Shown one piece after another: positions 1-7,628 of a stretch of 32,600 nt of DNA (within the stretch, counting starts at the first letter, position 1; each line of letters starts with the position of its first letter). Both the position numbers and the translations under genes were made by a program. Origin of the DNA: Rhizorhabdus sp. (GTDB lineage: Bacteria; Pseudomonadota; Alphaproteobacteria; Sphingomonadales; Sphingomonadaceae); assembly GCF_018006725.1 (NCBI RefSeq), contig NZ_JAGMXV010000029.1, positions 1 to 32,600 on the forward strand, read 5' to 3'. The notes beneath the pieces are model-generated. The model searched no databases, was not told the origin of the DNA, and worked only from the letters and a program-made list of their open reading frames with translations.

Positions 1-43
1 GGTCATAGGCCGGGCGCAGCGGCAGCGATCGGCCGAGCGTCAT
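1..43 (-). CDS. Start of an unidentified late gene, cut by the window edge
   Basis: An ATG at 43 opens a frame on the minus strand that stays open to the window edge (14 codons, beginning MTLGRSLPLRPAYD). The ATG overlaps the TGA of the holin-like gene by four bases (ATGA), the junction used throughout this operon, so it is probably the next gene of the late/lysis operon. Too little sequence is present to name it. Confidence 0.5.
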   Translation of the reverse strand, partial: MTLGRSLPLRPAYD

Positions 44-270
44 GGTGCGTCTCCGTTTCCGTCACGGCGCGCCAGCTCGATAAGCTTTTCCATGCGCGCG
101 CCATTGTCGCTCGATCCCTTGGAAGAACCGAGCCAGTAGCCCACCGCCAGCATGACGATGTTCTTCAGCGTCTCTTCAAGGCCTTCGCTGTAATGGTTGA
201 TCAGCGCCCAACCGAAATAGGCGATGATCACCGCCGACAGGACCAGGCGGGGCGCGTCCTTGGCCGTCAT
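40..270 (-). CDS. Small two-TM membrane protein, probable holin
   Basis: A 76-residue protein with two hydrophobic segments, about residues 9-25 (LVLSAVIIAYFGWALIN) and 37-51 (LKNIVMLAVGYWLGS), and a charged C-terminal tail. Size, topology and position directly after a muramidase gene fit a class II-like holin, which would permeabilise the inner membrane at the end of infection. The ATG at 270 is preferred because it overlaps the muramidase stop by four bases. ATGs at 282 and 291 are also in frame, and the one at 291 has a GAGGG immediately upstream. Holins are very diverse, so the role rests on context and topology; a non-holin membrane protein of the lysis cassette is possible. Confidence 0.55.
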   Translation of the reverse strand: MTAKDAPRLVLSAVIIAYFGWALINHYSEGLEETLKNIVMLAVGYWLGSSKGSSDNGARMEKLIELARRDGNGDAP

Positions 271-866
271 GCGTGAAACCATGCCCACCATCCCTCGCCA
301 TCGCCGGGCGTGAAGTATCGGCTGCGATTATCCCAGCCCTTCTCATATTTGGCGTTCGAGGGGTTCTTGCCGATGATCAGCTCGTAGAAGCTGTCCCGGA
401 TCGTCCACCAGGCGCCGGCGACGAAGTGGACGCCCTGCGTCGTCACGAGGCCCCGGAAGGCGCCGGCGGTCGCCGGCCCCATGATCCCGTCGTCGGCAGT
501 GTCCAGCATCCGCTGCAACAGCTTGATCGCCTGCACGGGGCCGGCGCCCCATCCGAAGTCCATGATGCTGGCGGTCACCGCGTTCCACGGCAGCATGTCG
601 AGGCGCGGGCGGAGATAATAATTCTCCAGCGCCAGCTTCGCGGCTTCCTCAAGCGTGATGCTCCGGATCGTCTCGATCGTCACGCTGCCGACCGGGATGC
701 CGCGCAGCCCGGCGATGGCGGCGGGCGTCACCCCATATTGCGAACCGACCAGCTGGCCGACGCCGCGCTTGCCGCCGGTCCAGTTGCCATTGTCTGCCGG
801 GTCGCCCGAATAGACGCCCTCCCACCGCGTGATGTAGCGCACCGCCTGTTCAAAGGGTGTCTTCAT
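267..866 (-). CDS. Phage endolysin, GH108-type N-acetylmuramidase with C-terminal peptidoglycan-binding part
   Basis: A 199-residue protein. The N-terminus has the GH108 layout: a helix (FEQAVRYITRWEG) followed by YSGDPADNG and a glycine-rich loop. Glu16 in the WEGVY motif corresponds to the family's catalytic Glu in EGGY, so the usual second Gly is Val here. Around residues 115-140 the segment LLQRMLDTADDGIMGPATAGA matches the small peptidoglycan-binding domain found at the C-terminus of these enzymes. It should cleave the glycan backbone of murein at lysis. There is no signal peptide, so release would depend on the neighbouring holin-like protein. The ATG at 866 overlaps the upstream stop by four bases. 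The frame is open well upstream of 866, but that part is covered by the next gene. Confidence 0.88.
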   Translation of the reverse strand: MKTPFEQAVRYITRWEGVYSGDPADNGNWTGGKRGVGQLVGSQYGVTPAAIAGLRGIPVGSVTIETIRSITLEEAAKLALENYYLRPRLDMLPWNAVTASIMDFGWGAGPVQAIKLLQRMLDTADDGIMGPATAGAFRGLVTTQGVHFVAGAWWTIRDSFYELIIGKNPSNAKYEKGWDNRSRYFTPGDGEGWWAWFHA

Positions 867-1315
867 GCCCCGCCTCCCGTCTGTTCCTCGATCGCAACCA
901 GTTGCCGCACCATGTCGGCCGGCGTGGCCGGGTGAACCGGGAACGCCTGTTTCAGCATCTCGTCGGCAAGGCCCAGCGCGTGATGCATCGGGTCGCGCTC
1001 GCGCAGCGCGGCCGAGACCAGCTCGAAGGCGACACGCAGCGCCCGCATCTGCACGTCGCGCGCAGTGTCTTTGCGCTCCAGTTCCTCGAGGCGGTCCGAC
1101 AACCGTTCGGTAAAGGCGGTCCGCCCTTCGTCCAGGGCGCGTTCGCGGGCGCTCAACTCGTGGTGCCACTTGTCCAGCTTGGCTTCGCGCGAGGCCTTGT
1201 CCGCCGATCGCTGCCGGATCAGGAAGGCGAAGGCGCCGCCGATTACGGTCAGCAGCGAAACCACGCCGGTGATCATCCCCGAAATCGCGCCGGCGCCCAT
1301 GCTCTCGTCTGCCAT
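863..1315 (-). CDS. TM plus coiled-coil protein of the lysis cassette, possible inner-membrane spanin
   Basis: A 150-residue protein with one N-terminal membrane segment (about residues 9-32, ISGMITGVVSLLTVIGGAFAFLI), a basic stretch, then a long charged helical region (about 40-110) with coiled-coil character. This is the architecture of Rz-like i-spanins, and the gene touches the muramidase gene. No overlapping Rz1-like lipoprotein frame was recognised, so spanin function is only a hypothesis; an accessory holin or antiholin is also possible. The ATG at 1315 is chosen because it has GAGAGGGG upstream. The upstream ATG at 1339 would run into the preceding gene. Confidence 0.5.
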   Translation of the reverse strand: MADESMGAGAISGMITGVVSLLTVIGGAFAFLIRQRSADKASREAKLDKWHHELSARERALDEGRTAFTERLSDRLEELERKDTARDVQMRALRVAFELVSAALRERDPMHHALGLADEMLKQAFPVHPATPADMVRQLVAIEEQTGGGA

Positions 1316-1326
1316 CGCTACCCCTC

Positions 1327-2319
1327 TCATGTGCACCACGCCTGAAGTTCGGCGTTCGCCATCGCCCGGTTGAACGAGAGCACGCGGGCGATGCGGGCGT
1401 TATGCTCGCTCCCCGCTCCGCGATAATGGCCGATCCGCATGATGGTCGGCGCCACGGGAACCGCACCGCTCGACAGCGTCGCGGGCGTCGCCCCGCCAAC
1501 GCATATGGCGAAGTCGTTGGCCTTCCAGCGAATGCCGACGTTGCGAAAGCCGCTGAAGGTCGCCGTCGTGGGAAGGTCTGCCACGCCGACATTCCCGGAT
1601 CGGACGAACAGCGCCAGCGTGGTGGAGGATCTGCGATAGATCTCCATCGTATTATTGCCGCTGCCGTCGTCGATGCACAGGATCTCGCCGTTGACCAGTG
1701 CGGGCAGCTCGGCGTTGAGGATCATCGTTCCCTCGGCCGCATTGTACACTTGGGCCAGCGCCGAACCCGATATCGTCGGCAGGTCGGCCGATCGCAGCAC
1801 CGCCGATGCGCCTGTCGCGACGAAGGACGTGGCGATCGTCCCCGTCTCCAGCTGCGCATATTGCACGGTCCCCGTCACGGTCAGGGTCAGCGTTCCGGCC
1901 GACGGTGTGAAGGTCAGCGTCTTGCGCGAAGGATAGACGGCATCGCCGGTCAACGTGGCGGAGGCCGCGCCCGACAGCGCGATCGAGCCCGTGCCATAGA
2001 AGGACAGCGTATAGGCCTGCGCCGTCACCGACAGGCTCTGTGTCGCCAGATTGGCCCCGTCGATCGTCGCATTGACGAGCAGGTTGGTCGCCGCCTTCTC
2101 GACGCGCAGCCCCACGAATTGTCCCGCCGTGCTGGTCGAACAGTCGATCCGGGGCGTGCTTGCCGCCACCGGCAGGCGCGCCGCACCGATGCGGCTGCCA
2201 TTGGCTCCACCGGCGAAGCTCATCCGCCGATCGGTCTGACCCGCCCCGAAATTCAGGTCCATGATCAGGCCGGCCGGCATCGCTTGCCGCCGGATCAGGC
2301 CAAGTGCCGCGCGGGTCAC
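1327..2319 (-). CDS. Tail or head fibre-like structural protein
   Basis: A 330-residue, Ala/Thr/Ser-rich, beta-strand-rich protein. The middle (about 75-190) holds alternating Thr/Val strands and the QLETG...SFVATGASAVLRSADLPTI segment, which I associate with phage head-spike/fibre domains. The C-terminal part (about 195-330) looks like a LamG/concanavalin-type sandwich ending in a FNRAMANAELQAWC helix. It is probably a second receptor-binding or decorating fibre used with the tailspike encoded just upstream. It begins with GTG in a GTGA overlap with the tailspike stop. It could instead be a tailspike chaperone or capsid fibre. Confidence 0.6.
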   Translation of the reverse strand: MTRAALGLIRRQAMPAGLIMDLNFGAGQTDRRMSFAGGANGSRIGAARLPVAASTPRIDCSTSTAGQFVGLRVEKAATNLLVNATIDGANLATQSLSVTAQAYTLSFYGTGSIALSGAASATLTGDAVYPSRKTLTFTPSAGTLTLTVTGTVQYAQLETGTIATSFVATGASAVLRSADLPTISGSALAQVYNAAEGTMILNAELPALVNGEILCIDDGSGNNTMEIYRRSSTTLALFVRSGNVGVADLPTTATFSGFRNVGIRWKANDFAICVGGATPATLSSGAVPVAPTIMRIGHYRGAGSEHNARIARVLSFNRAMANAELQAWCT

Positions 2320-4592
2320 TTCATTTCCTCGGTCACGTCCAGCACCGTCATGCTGTCGCCCGCTGCCGCTACCGCACAGCGCAGCTGCACCGTCACTGGA
2401 TAGGTCTGGTTGTCGAACGCCGCATAATCCTTGCCGGACAGCAGGATCTTGTGGGTCACGTTGTGTGTACTGCCGTCCGACAGGACGATCGTCACTTTCT
2501 GGTGAAGCCGGCCATAGGACCGGATGCGGACGGCAACATGGAAGTCATCGGCTGCCGTAGCTGCAGTGGTCAGGTCGATGACGCGCGGCGTGCCCGTATC
2601 GCTGATCACCATCTGCAATGTCTTGGTGCCGTTGGTGCCGGCCCGCTCGCCGTCGATGTTCAGCAGCAGGGTACGGCTCGGCGGAAATTCGTTGATCTGA
2701 TAGGTTTCGGTCCAAACGACGGTGGTGGCGACGCCTTCGATCACCCCCGTATAAGTGGGGATCTGGACATTGCCGCTGGTAACCTTCGGTTCCGTCCGGC
2801 GATAGCTGTCGATCTTCTGGACATAGCTGCCGGCGTTGGTCCGGATCAGCACGCCGCGCTGGTCGATATGATAGGGCGCATAGGTGCCGTTGTCGGTGGG
2901 GGCATACATCGCCCGCGCCTCCGCCACGCTGAAGAACGGCGCCCGATATTCACCCGGTCCGACGATGGTGCGCGACGAATAATCGCCGCCCCGAATGAAC
3001 TGATAGCTGTCGCCGGTGCGCAGGCCGGTCGCCTTGTTATAGTTGACCGTAGCTTGCGCCACCTCGACATAGACCAGCGCGGGACCGGAAGACCGCTCGA
3101 TGAAGGAGATGATGCCGGTATAGGCGGGGCCTTCGACCGGATCGTCGGGATAGCTTCCCCAATCGGCCGTTCGCACGCGGATATCCGCCTGCATGTTTGG
3201 GCCGAGCCTGAAGATAGCCGGGTTTTCGGTCGGTCCTTCGCCTGGCCGCGATCGGCACATGCTCTCGAAGCCGCCGCCACGAAAGGTGATTGCGCCGCCC
3301 ACCGCCGAAAAGTCCAGCGGATGTTGCCCGCCGCAGCTTTCATAATAGACTTCGGTGCTGGACAGGTTGACGCCGCCGGCACCGGCCGTGGTAGCATCAT
3401 AGGCCTTGCCTCCCGTGGTCGGCCCGAAATTGCCGCGCTGGAAGTCGATGCCGACGGACGGCCCCATCCGCACATGGGTGTAATTGTGAAACCAGTAGAA
3501 GTCCTCGACATAACCGCGCTGTATGCCGAGGATGTCGAGCGCAATGGCGCCATCCGTGTCGAAATCGCCAATGAAAACGCGGCGCAGCAAGGGATTGGTG
3601 GTAAACTCTTCCTGTCCATATCCGTCGCCGAAGATGATCGCGCCCGGCGCGCCCTCGGTGCCGAATATGCCGATATCGACCAGCGCGGCAAAACCGCCGT
3701 TCGTGCGCGGCAGGTTGAAGGTGACGGTTGTGCCGGTGTTCAGGATCGAGGCAGCCGCTTCGTTGATGATGCCATAGCCGCCGATCGCAGTGGCATCCCC
3801 CTCCAGTGTTGAATTGGGAGGCCAGTCGACCGTGCCCGCAACGCGATAGGAAAGCCCCCGTCCGCTCGGAAGGATGGCCTTGCCGCCTTGCCAGCTGTCC
3901 AGCTTGTCGGCGACGCGCTGCAACCCGTCGCGATTGTTCGTATTGGACGGGTGGCAGTCGAATGGATCATCCGTGACGTTGATCGGCGCGCGCTGTAGTT
4001 TCTCGCCGACCGATTTCGACAGGTAAGTCGACGCCCAGCTGAATTTGATCAGACCGGGGCCGGGATCGCCTGCCAGATCCTCGCGCAGGTCCGCATCGCT
4101 GCCGGTCCCCGACGCATAGGTCATTCCCCCGCCGGGGCCGAACACGGCGAACTTGCCCGCCCGTTCGTCGGCCGGCGGCAACGGGTCGATCGTCTCGCCC
4201 GGCGGCACCTTCAGCGCGCGGGCATCCGTTTCGGCGTTCTGCGCCTTGTTCTCCTGCGCGAGCAGCGTCAGCCGGTCCAGCGCGCGTTCGTGGCTCTCGG
4301 CCGGGAAACGGTCATTGGCGACATAGTCGGTCGGCTGCACCGGCACAGTCTCGCGCGCGATCTTCAGCGTTGCGCCGACATGAGCATCGCCTACCCGCGT
4401 GATCGAACCGCCGCCGGGGGCATTGGCACCCGCCACGGTGTAATCGGTGCCGAGCGCCAGATAGCTGACCTCGCCATCCTCGATCCGCGTCACGCGCAGG
4501 TCGGCGTTCGACAGGAAGCGGAACGGCACCGGATAGGTCGCGGCGGCGCTCTCGATATAGCTGATCGTGCTGGTGAGCGTCGAAACCGTCAT
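2316..4592 (-). CDS. Tailspike with T7 gp17-like head-binding domain and beta-helix body
   Basis: A 758-residue protein. Residues 1 to about 140 resemble the N-terminal domain of T7-type tail fibres (MTVSTLTSTISYIESAA, FRFLSNADLRVTRI, LGTDYTV, then a helical linker RALDRLTLLAQENKAQNAE), which attaches the fibre to the tail. From about 200 onward the pattern is that of a right-handed beta-helix tailspike: DPFDCHPSNTNNRDGLQRV, a KAILPSGRGLSYRV strand and STLEGDATAIGGYG. The C-terminal part is beta-rich. Such proteins bind and often cut surface polysaccharide, but no catalytic residues can be assigned here. ATG 4592 has a GGGGGA Shine-Dalgarno sequence; two upstream ATGs in frame are less well placed. 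Host-range determinants normally lie in the C-terminal body. Confidence 0.8.
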   Translation of the reverse strand: MTVSTLTSTISYIESAAATYPVPFRFLSNADLRVTRIEDGEVSYLALGTDYTVAGANAPGGGSITRVGDAHVGATLKIARETVPVQPTDYVANDRFPAESHERALDRLTLLAQENKAQNAETDARALKVPPGETIDPLPPADERAGKFAVFGPGGGMTYASGTGSDADLREDLAGDPGPGLIKFSWASTYLSKSVGEKLQRAPINVTDDPFDCHPSNTNNRDGLQRVADKLDSWQGGKAILPSGRGLSYRVAGTVDWPPNSTLEGDATAIGGYGIINEAAASILNTGTTVTFNLPRTNGGFAALVDIGIFGTEGAPGAIIFGDGYGQEEFTTNPLLRRVFIGDFDTDGAIALDILGIQRGYVEDFYWFHNYTHVRMGPSVGIDFQRGNFGPTTGGKAYDATTAGAGGVNLSSTEVYYESCGGQHPLDFSAVGGAITFRGGGFESMCRSRPGEGPTENPAIFRLGPNMQADIRVRTADWGSYPDDPVEGPAYTGIISFIERSSGPALVYVEVAQATVNYNKATGLRTGDSYQFIRGGDYSSRTIVGPGEYRAPFFSVAEARAMYAPTDNGTYAPYHIDQRGVLIRTNAGSYVQKIDSYRRTEPKVTSGNVQIPTYTGVIEGVATTVVWTETYQINEFPPSRTLLLNIDGERAGTNGTKTLQMVISDTGTPRVIDLTTAATAADDFHVAVRIRSYGRLHQKVTIVLSDGSTHNVTHKILLSGKDYAAFDNQTYPVTVQLRCAVAAAGDSMTVLDVTEEMK

Positions 4593-4778
4593 GCCGTCCC
4601 CCATGCGAGACGGCCCCGCCGGGGGCGGAGCCATCCGAAGCTATGGGAGAGGGAGTGCGGCCCTCCTGATGCGCGCTTATATCAGCGACGCGCCGACGCG
4701 GCTAGGGGGCAGTAAAGGCAGCGGCGTCTGGCATTCCGTGATATGTCACGCTTCGACTCGATCGTTGAAGGGGGCTTC

Positions 4779-5180
4779 ATGCGTCGCGCACTTTTCATTC
4801 CGCTTTTGGCTATTCTTGTCAGCTGTTCGACTTTTCCGAACATAGAGCAGGGCCTTCAGTCGATGGTTGGTCGACCGCGCGCGGAAGCATTTTCGCGCTT
4901 GGGATATCCTTCGTCGCAACTGCAATTCGGCTCGGATACTGCCTATGTATGGGGTGCGAGCAACACCGTTGCGGTCCCGGTTCCGCAGAGCAATTCGACC
5001 AGTGGTTATGTCGGTAGCACGCCGTTCAATGCGACGACGACCAGCACCGGTTACATGCCGATGACCTACAGCTGCACGATACGGATCATTGTCGGTCCGG
5101 ATGACCTTGTGAAGTCGTGGGACTATAATGGCAATCTCGGCGGGTGCAGCCGATATGCGAGCCTTCTGAAGCCGCGCTGA
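4779..5180 (+). CDS. Small lipoprotein on the opposite strand, probable lysogenic-conversion moron
   Basis: A 133-residue protein with a clean lipoprotein signal: MRRALFIP, a hydrophobic core, and the lipobox LVSC with Cys16 as the modified residue. The mature part has GRPRAEAFSRLGYPSS followed by a TAYVWG strand, reminiscent of the SmpA/BamE-like fold, then a low-complexity Ser/Thr/Asn/Gly stretch and two further cysteines (YSC, GGC) that could form a disulfide. ATG 4779 has GAAGGGGG upstream. It is the only plus-strand gene inside the 24-kb late operon, and its base composition looks less GC-rich than its neighbours. It is exactly flanked by the ejection-protein stop (5181). This suggests a moron expressed from a prophage, perhaps altering the cell surface or excluding other phages; function unknown. 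Confidence 0.75.
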   Translation: MRRALFIPLLAILVSCSTFPNIEQGLQSMVGRPRAEAFSRLGYPSSQLQFGSDTAYVWGASNTVAVPVPQSNSTSGYVGSTPFNATTTSTGYMPMTYSCTIRIIVGPDDLVKSWDYNGNLGGCSRYASLLKPR

Positions 5181-7628
5181 TCATTCGCCGGCGACGTTCC
5201 CCATGTCCGGCCCGCGATCGGGGGCCAGCTTGCCGGGCCGCCACCAATAGCCCTGTTCCTGCTCGGCCGCGCGGCGCTCCATGCGGCTGAACGCCTCGCG
5301 ATAATCGGGATCGGTCCATTCCTGCGCCGTGTCGAGGATGATCCGCTGAAAGGCGAGGCGGCTGTACCACAGGGAAGAACCCGGCGTGTAGCGCTGCGCC
5401 ATCCGCACCGCGTCGCGGCCGACATTCGGGCCTTTCGGCTTGCTGCCGTCGGGGTTGCGTCCGGTCAGGCTGTGATAGAGCTTGAACAGGTTGCCGACCG
5501 TGATGTTGCTCACGTCCACGGCAAGGCCGGCGACGGGGCCGGCGGCGGTCTCCAGCGGGCCGCCGCCGAAGCGGCTTTCCGCCGATGACAGGAAGTCGCC
5601 GAACACGCCGAAGCCGCCGCCCTGGAGCATCGCCGCGCCGATAAACTCGCCCGTGTCCATTGGGCGCGGGTCGCGGCCCTTGCTGATTTCCTTCGCCTGG
5701 ATCGCGAGCGCGCCCAGCAAGGTCGTGGTCAGCACCAGCGAAGCGGCGTAGGTCGCGGCTCCCGTGCCGCCCTGTGCCGCTGCCCGCGCTGCATGCGTCA
5801 TGATCATCGAAACGCCGAACGACTTGAACAGGCCGACATTGCGTGTGACCTCGCCCCAGAAGGTGCCCGGCCGGTCGGCATTCAGGAAGGATCGGGCGCG
5901 CACCGTCGCGGTCGGGACCGCATAGTCGGTTTCCGTCAGCACCATGCGCAGCAGCCGGTCGGCAATCGCCTGGTCGGCGATGTCCTGCGGGCGCAGGAAG
6001 TCGACGCCGTCCTCGCTGTGCAGCGCCGTCTGGCGCAGGGCATCCCATTGCGTCCCGTCGAAGCCATAGCGTTCCATCGCCCGGCGCAACGCCGGTTCGA
6101 CGTCGCCCCACGAGCGGTCGAAACTGTCGGAAATGGCGCCCATGAAGTCCATGCCGAACGCCCAGCGCCCCGCCTGTGTCCATGGTGACAGGCCCGACCA
6201 GCGCAGCACATTGTCACTCAACACGCCGGCCCAGCGATGGACCTGGCTGTCGAGCGTATAGCGATGCTGCGCCGCCATCATCTTGCTGGCTTCCTCGGCG
6301 ATCAGGCCGGCGCGCACAGCCGTCTGTCGGTTGGCGGATTTCAGCTGGTCGACATAGCCGGTCAGCGACCGCATCTGCGGCAGCCCGTTGAACGCCCGGA
6401 TCTGCCGCTGAAAGCCGACGTCGGTAATGGCCGACAGTGAAGCCGAGCCCAGCATCGCCGACGTCAGCAGTGAACGCATGGTGCCGAAGCGCCGCGCCCA
6501 TGTCCCGTTCACCGGTTGGTTCATGTTGCCGCTGGTCGCGTCATAGACGCGGCGCAGCCGGTCGGCCGCCGATCGCATCCGGTCGATGCCCTTTTCGTCG
6601 CCGGTCAGCGCGGCCCCCTTGGCAAGGCCGTCCTGCAACCATTTGACCGTAGCGTCCGGATTGGGGCCGAGGATCTCCATATGGGCGATGTCGCGGCTCA
6701 TTCCCTCGATATGGCCCATCATCGCCTCGAACGGGTTTCGCGTGCCGAACCGGTCATTATAGGCCATCCAGCCTTCAGCATCGGCGAAGTGGAGGAAGCG
6801 GCTCTCCTGTCGCTGATTGGCGAGCTTGCCGCGTCCCGTATTGCCGCCGGGTGTCCGCTTGATCCAGCCATCGGTGCGGATGGTGTCGAACACGTTGCGC
6901 AGCATGTCGTCGAACGCATCGTCGGCGAAGGGCTGGCCGGTTTCGTCGTCGATCACCCGCCGCCGGTCGAGCAGCGGCGCGATGAACGCCCGCCAGTCGT
7001 CGAAGCCGGCATCCCGGATCTTCAGGCTGTCGTGGCTCTGTGGGAGCCCCCATTTCTCCAGCTTGCCGATCGCGCCGCCGGCCGCGTTGAACCGCTGGCG
7101 CAGCATCTCCGACGCCTCGGTCCATGCGCGCGCCAGCGCCGCCGCATTCGGGTTGCCGGACGATGTGCCGAACAGCTCGCGCACCACGTCAGCCATGTCG
7201 GCGACGTTGCGCGCCGTCCCGATCGAGCTGCGCTTGAAATGCTGGATCACGCTGTTCATGCGCGCGTGCGCCTGCCCAAGGATCGCCTTCCGCTGCGCCT
7301 CGACATTGGCATAGGGCGCACCCTCGACCGCATCGAGCAGCGCGATGGCCGCACCGCCGGGATCTTTGCCGTCCTTGAAACCGGCCATGTCGACGATCGC
7401 GCGCTTCTGCGCCGCGACCTGCAACAGCATCTGTCGCTTGCGCAGCTGCGCGTTGCGCTTCATCGCGGCCAGCGTGTCGGACGATGCGGCGGCATCGGCG
7501 GCGGCGGGGCCCAGCGTCTTGCCATGCTGTCGGCGCAGCCGGCCGTAAATCTCCAGCGCGCGGTCGCCCTGGTCTTTCGTGATCTGGCCGCTTTCGACCA
7601 GACCGGGGATGCAGGCGGCAAGGCTCAT
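5181..7628 (-). CDS. Large internal virion (ejection) protein, C-terminal member
   Basis: An 815-residue, largely helical protein with no recognisable enzymatic motif. Residues 1-120 are Ala/Arg/Gln-rich helices. A Gly/Ala/Ser-rich stretch at about 395-430 (RSLLTSAMLGSASLSAITDVGFQ) and another at about 625-655 (ARAAAQGGTGAATYAASLVLTTTLLGAL) are amphipathic to hydrophobic and could insert into membrane. It lies last in the run adaptor, nozzle, gp13-like, gp14-like, gp15-like, transglycosylase protein, this gene, so it most likely belongs to the ejected core that forms a DNA conduit across the envelope, like the C-terminal part of T7 gp16. Its ATG overlaps the preceding stop by four bases. The assignment rests on position and composition. 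Confidence 0.7.
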   Translation of the reverse strand: MSLAACIPGLVESGQITKDQGDRALEIYGRLRRQHGKTLGPAAADAAASSDTLAAMKRNAQLRKRQMLLQVAAQKRAIVDMAGFKDGKDPGGAAIALLDAVEGAPYANVEAQRKAILGQAHARMNSVIQHFKRSSIGTARNVADMADVVRELFGTSSGNPNAAALARAWTEASEMLRQRFNAAGGAIGKLEKWGLPQSHDSLKIRDAGFDDWRAFIAPLLDRRRVIDDETGQPFADDAFDDMLRNVFDTIRTDGWIKRTPGGNTGRGKLANQRQESRFLHFADAEGWMAYNDRFGTRNPFEAMMGHIEGMSRDIAHMEILGPNPDATVKWLQDGLAKGAALTGDEKGIDRMRSAADRLRRVYDATSGNMNQPVNGTWARRFGTMRSLLTSAMLGSASLSAITDVGFQRQIRAFNGLPQMRSLTGYVDQLKSANRQTAVRAGLIAEEASKMMAAQHRYTLDSQVHRWAGVLSDNVLRWSGLSPWTQAGRWAFGMDFMGAISDSFDRSWGDVEPALRRAMERYGFDGTQWDALRQTALHSEDGVDFLRPQDIADQAIADRLLRMVLTETDYAVPTATVRARSFLNADRPGTFWGEVTRNVGLFKSFGVSMIMTHAARAAAQGGTGAATYAASLVLTTTLLGALAIQAKEISKGRDPRPMDTGEFIGAAMLQGGGFGVFGDFLSSAESRFGGGPLETAAGPVAGLAVDVSNITVGNLFKLYHSLTGRNPDGSKPKGPNVGRDAVRMAQRYTPGSSLWYSRLAFQRIILDTAQEWTDPDYREAFSRMERRAAEQEQGYWWRPGKLAPDRGPDMGNVAGE

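Noticed and set aside
2304-3812. A 500-residue plus-strand frame opposite the tailspike
   Set aside because: It mirrors the tailspike gene; its composition (Ala/Arg/Gly/Asp) has no domain pattern, and the tailspike on the other strand is clearly recognisable.
1327-4592. Diversity-generating retroelement at the tail fibre genes, as in BPP-1
   Set aside because: No reverse transcriptase gene and no template/variable repeat pair was seen near the tailspike or fibre gene.
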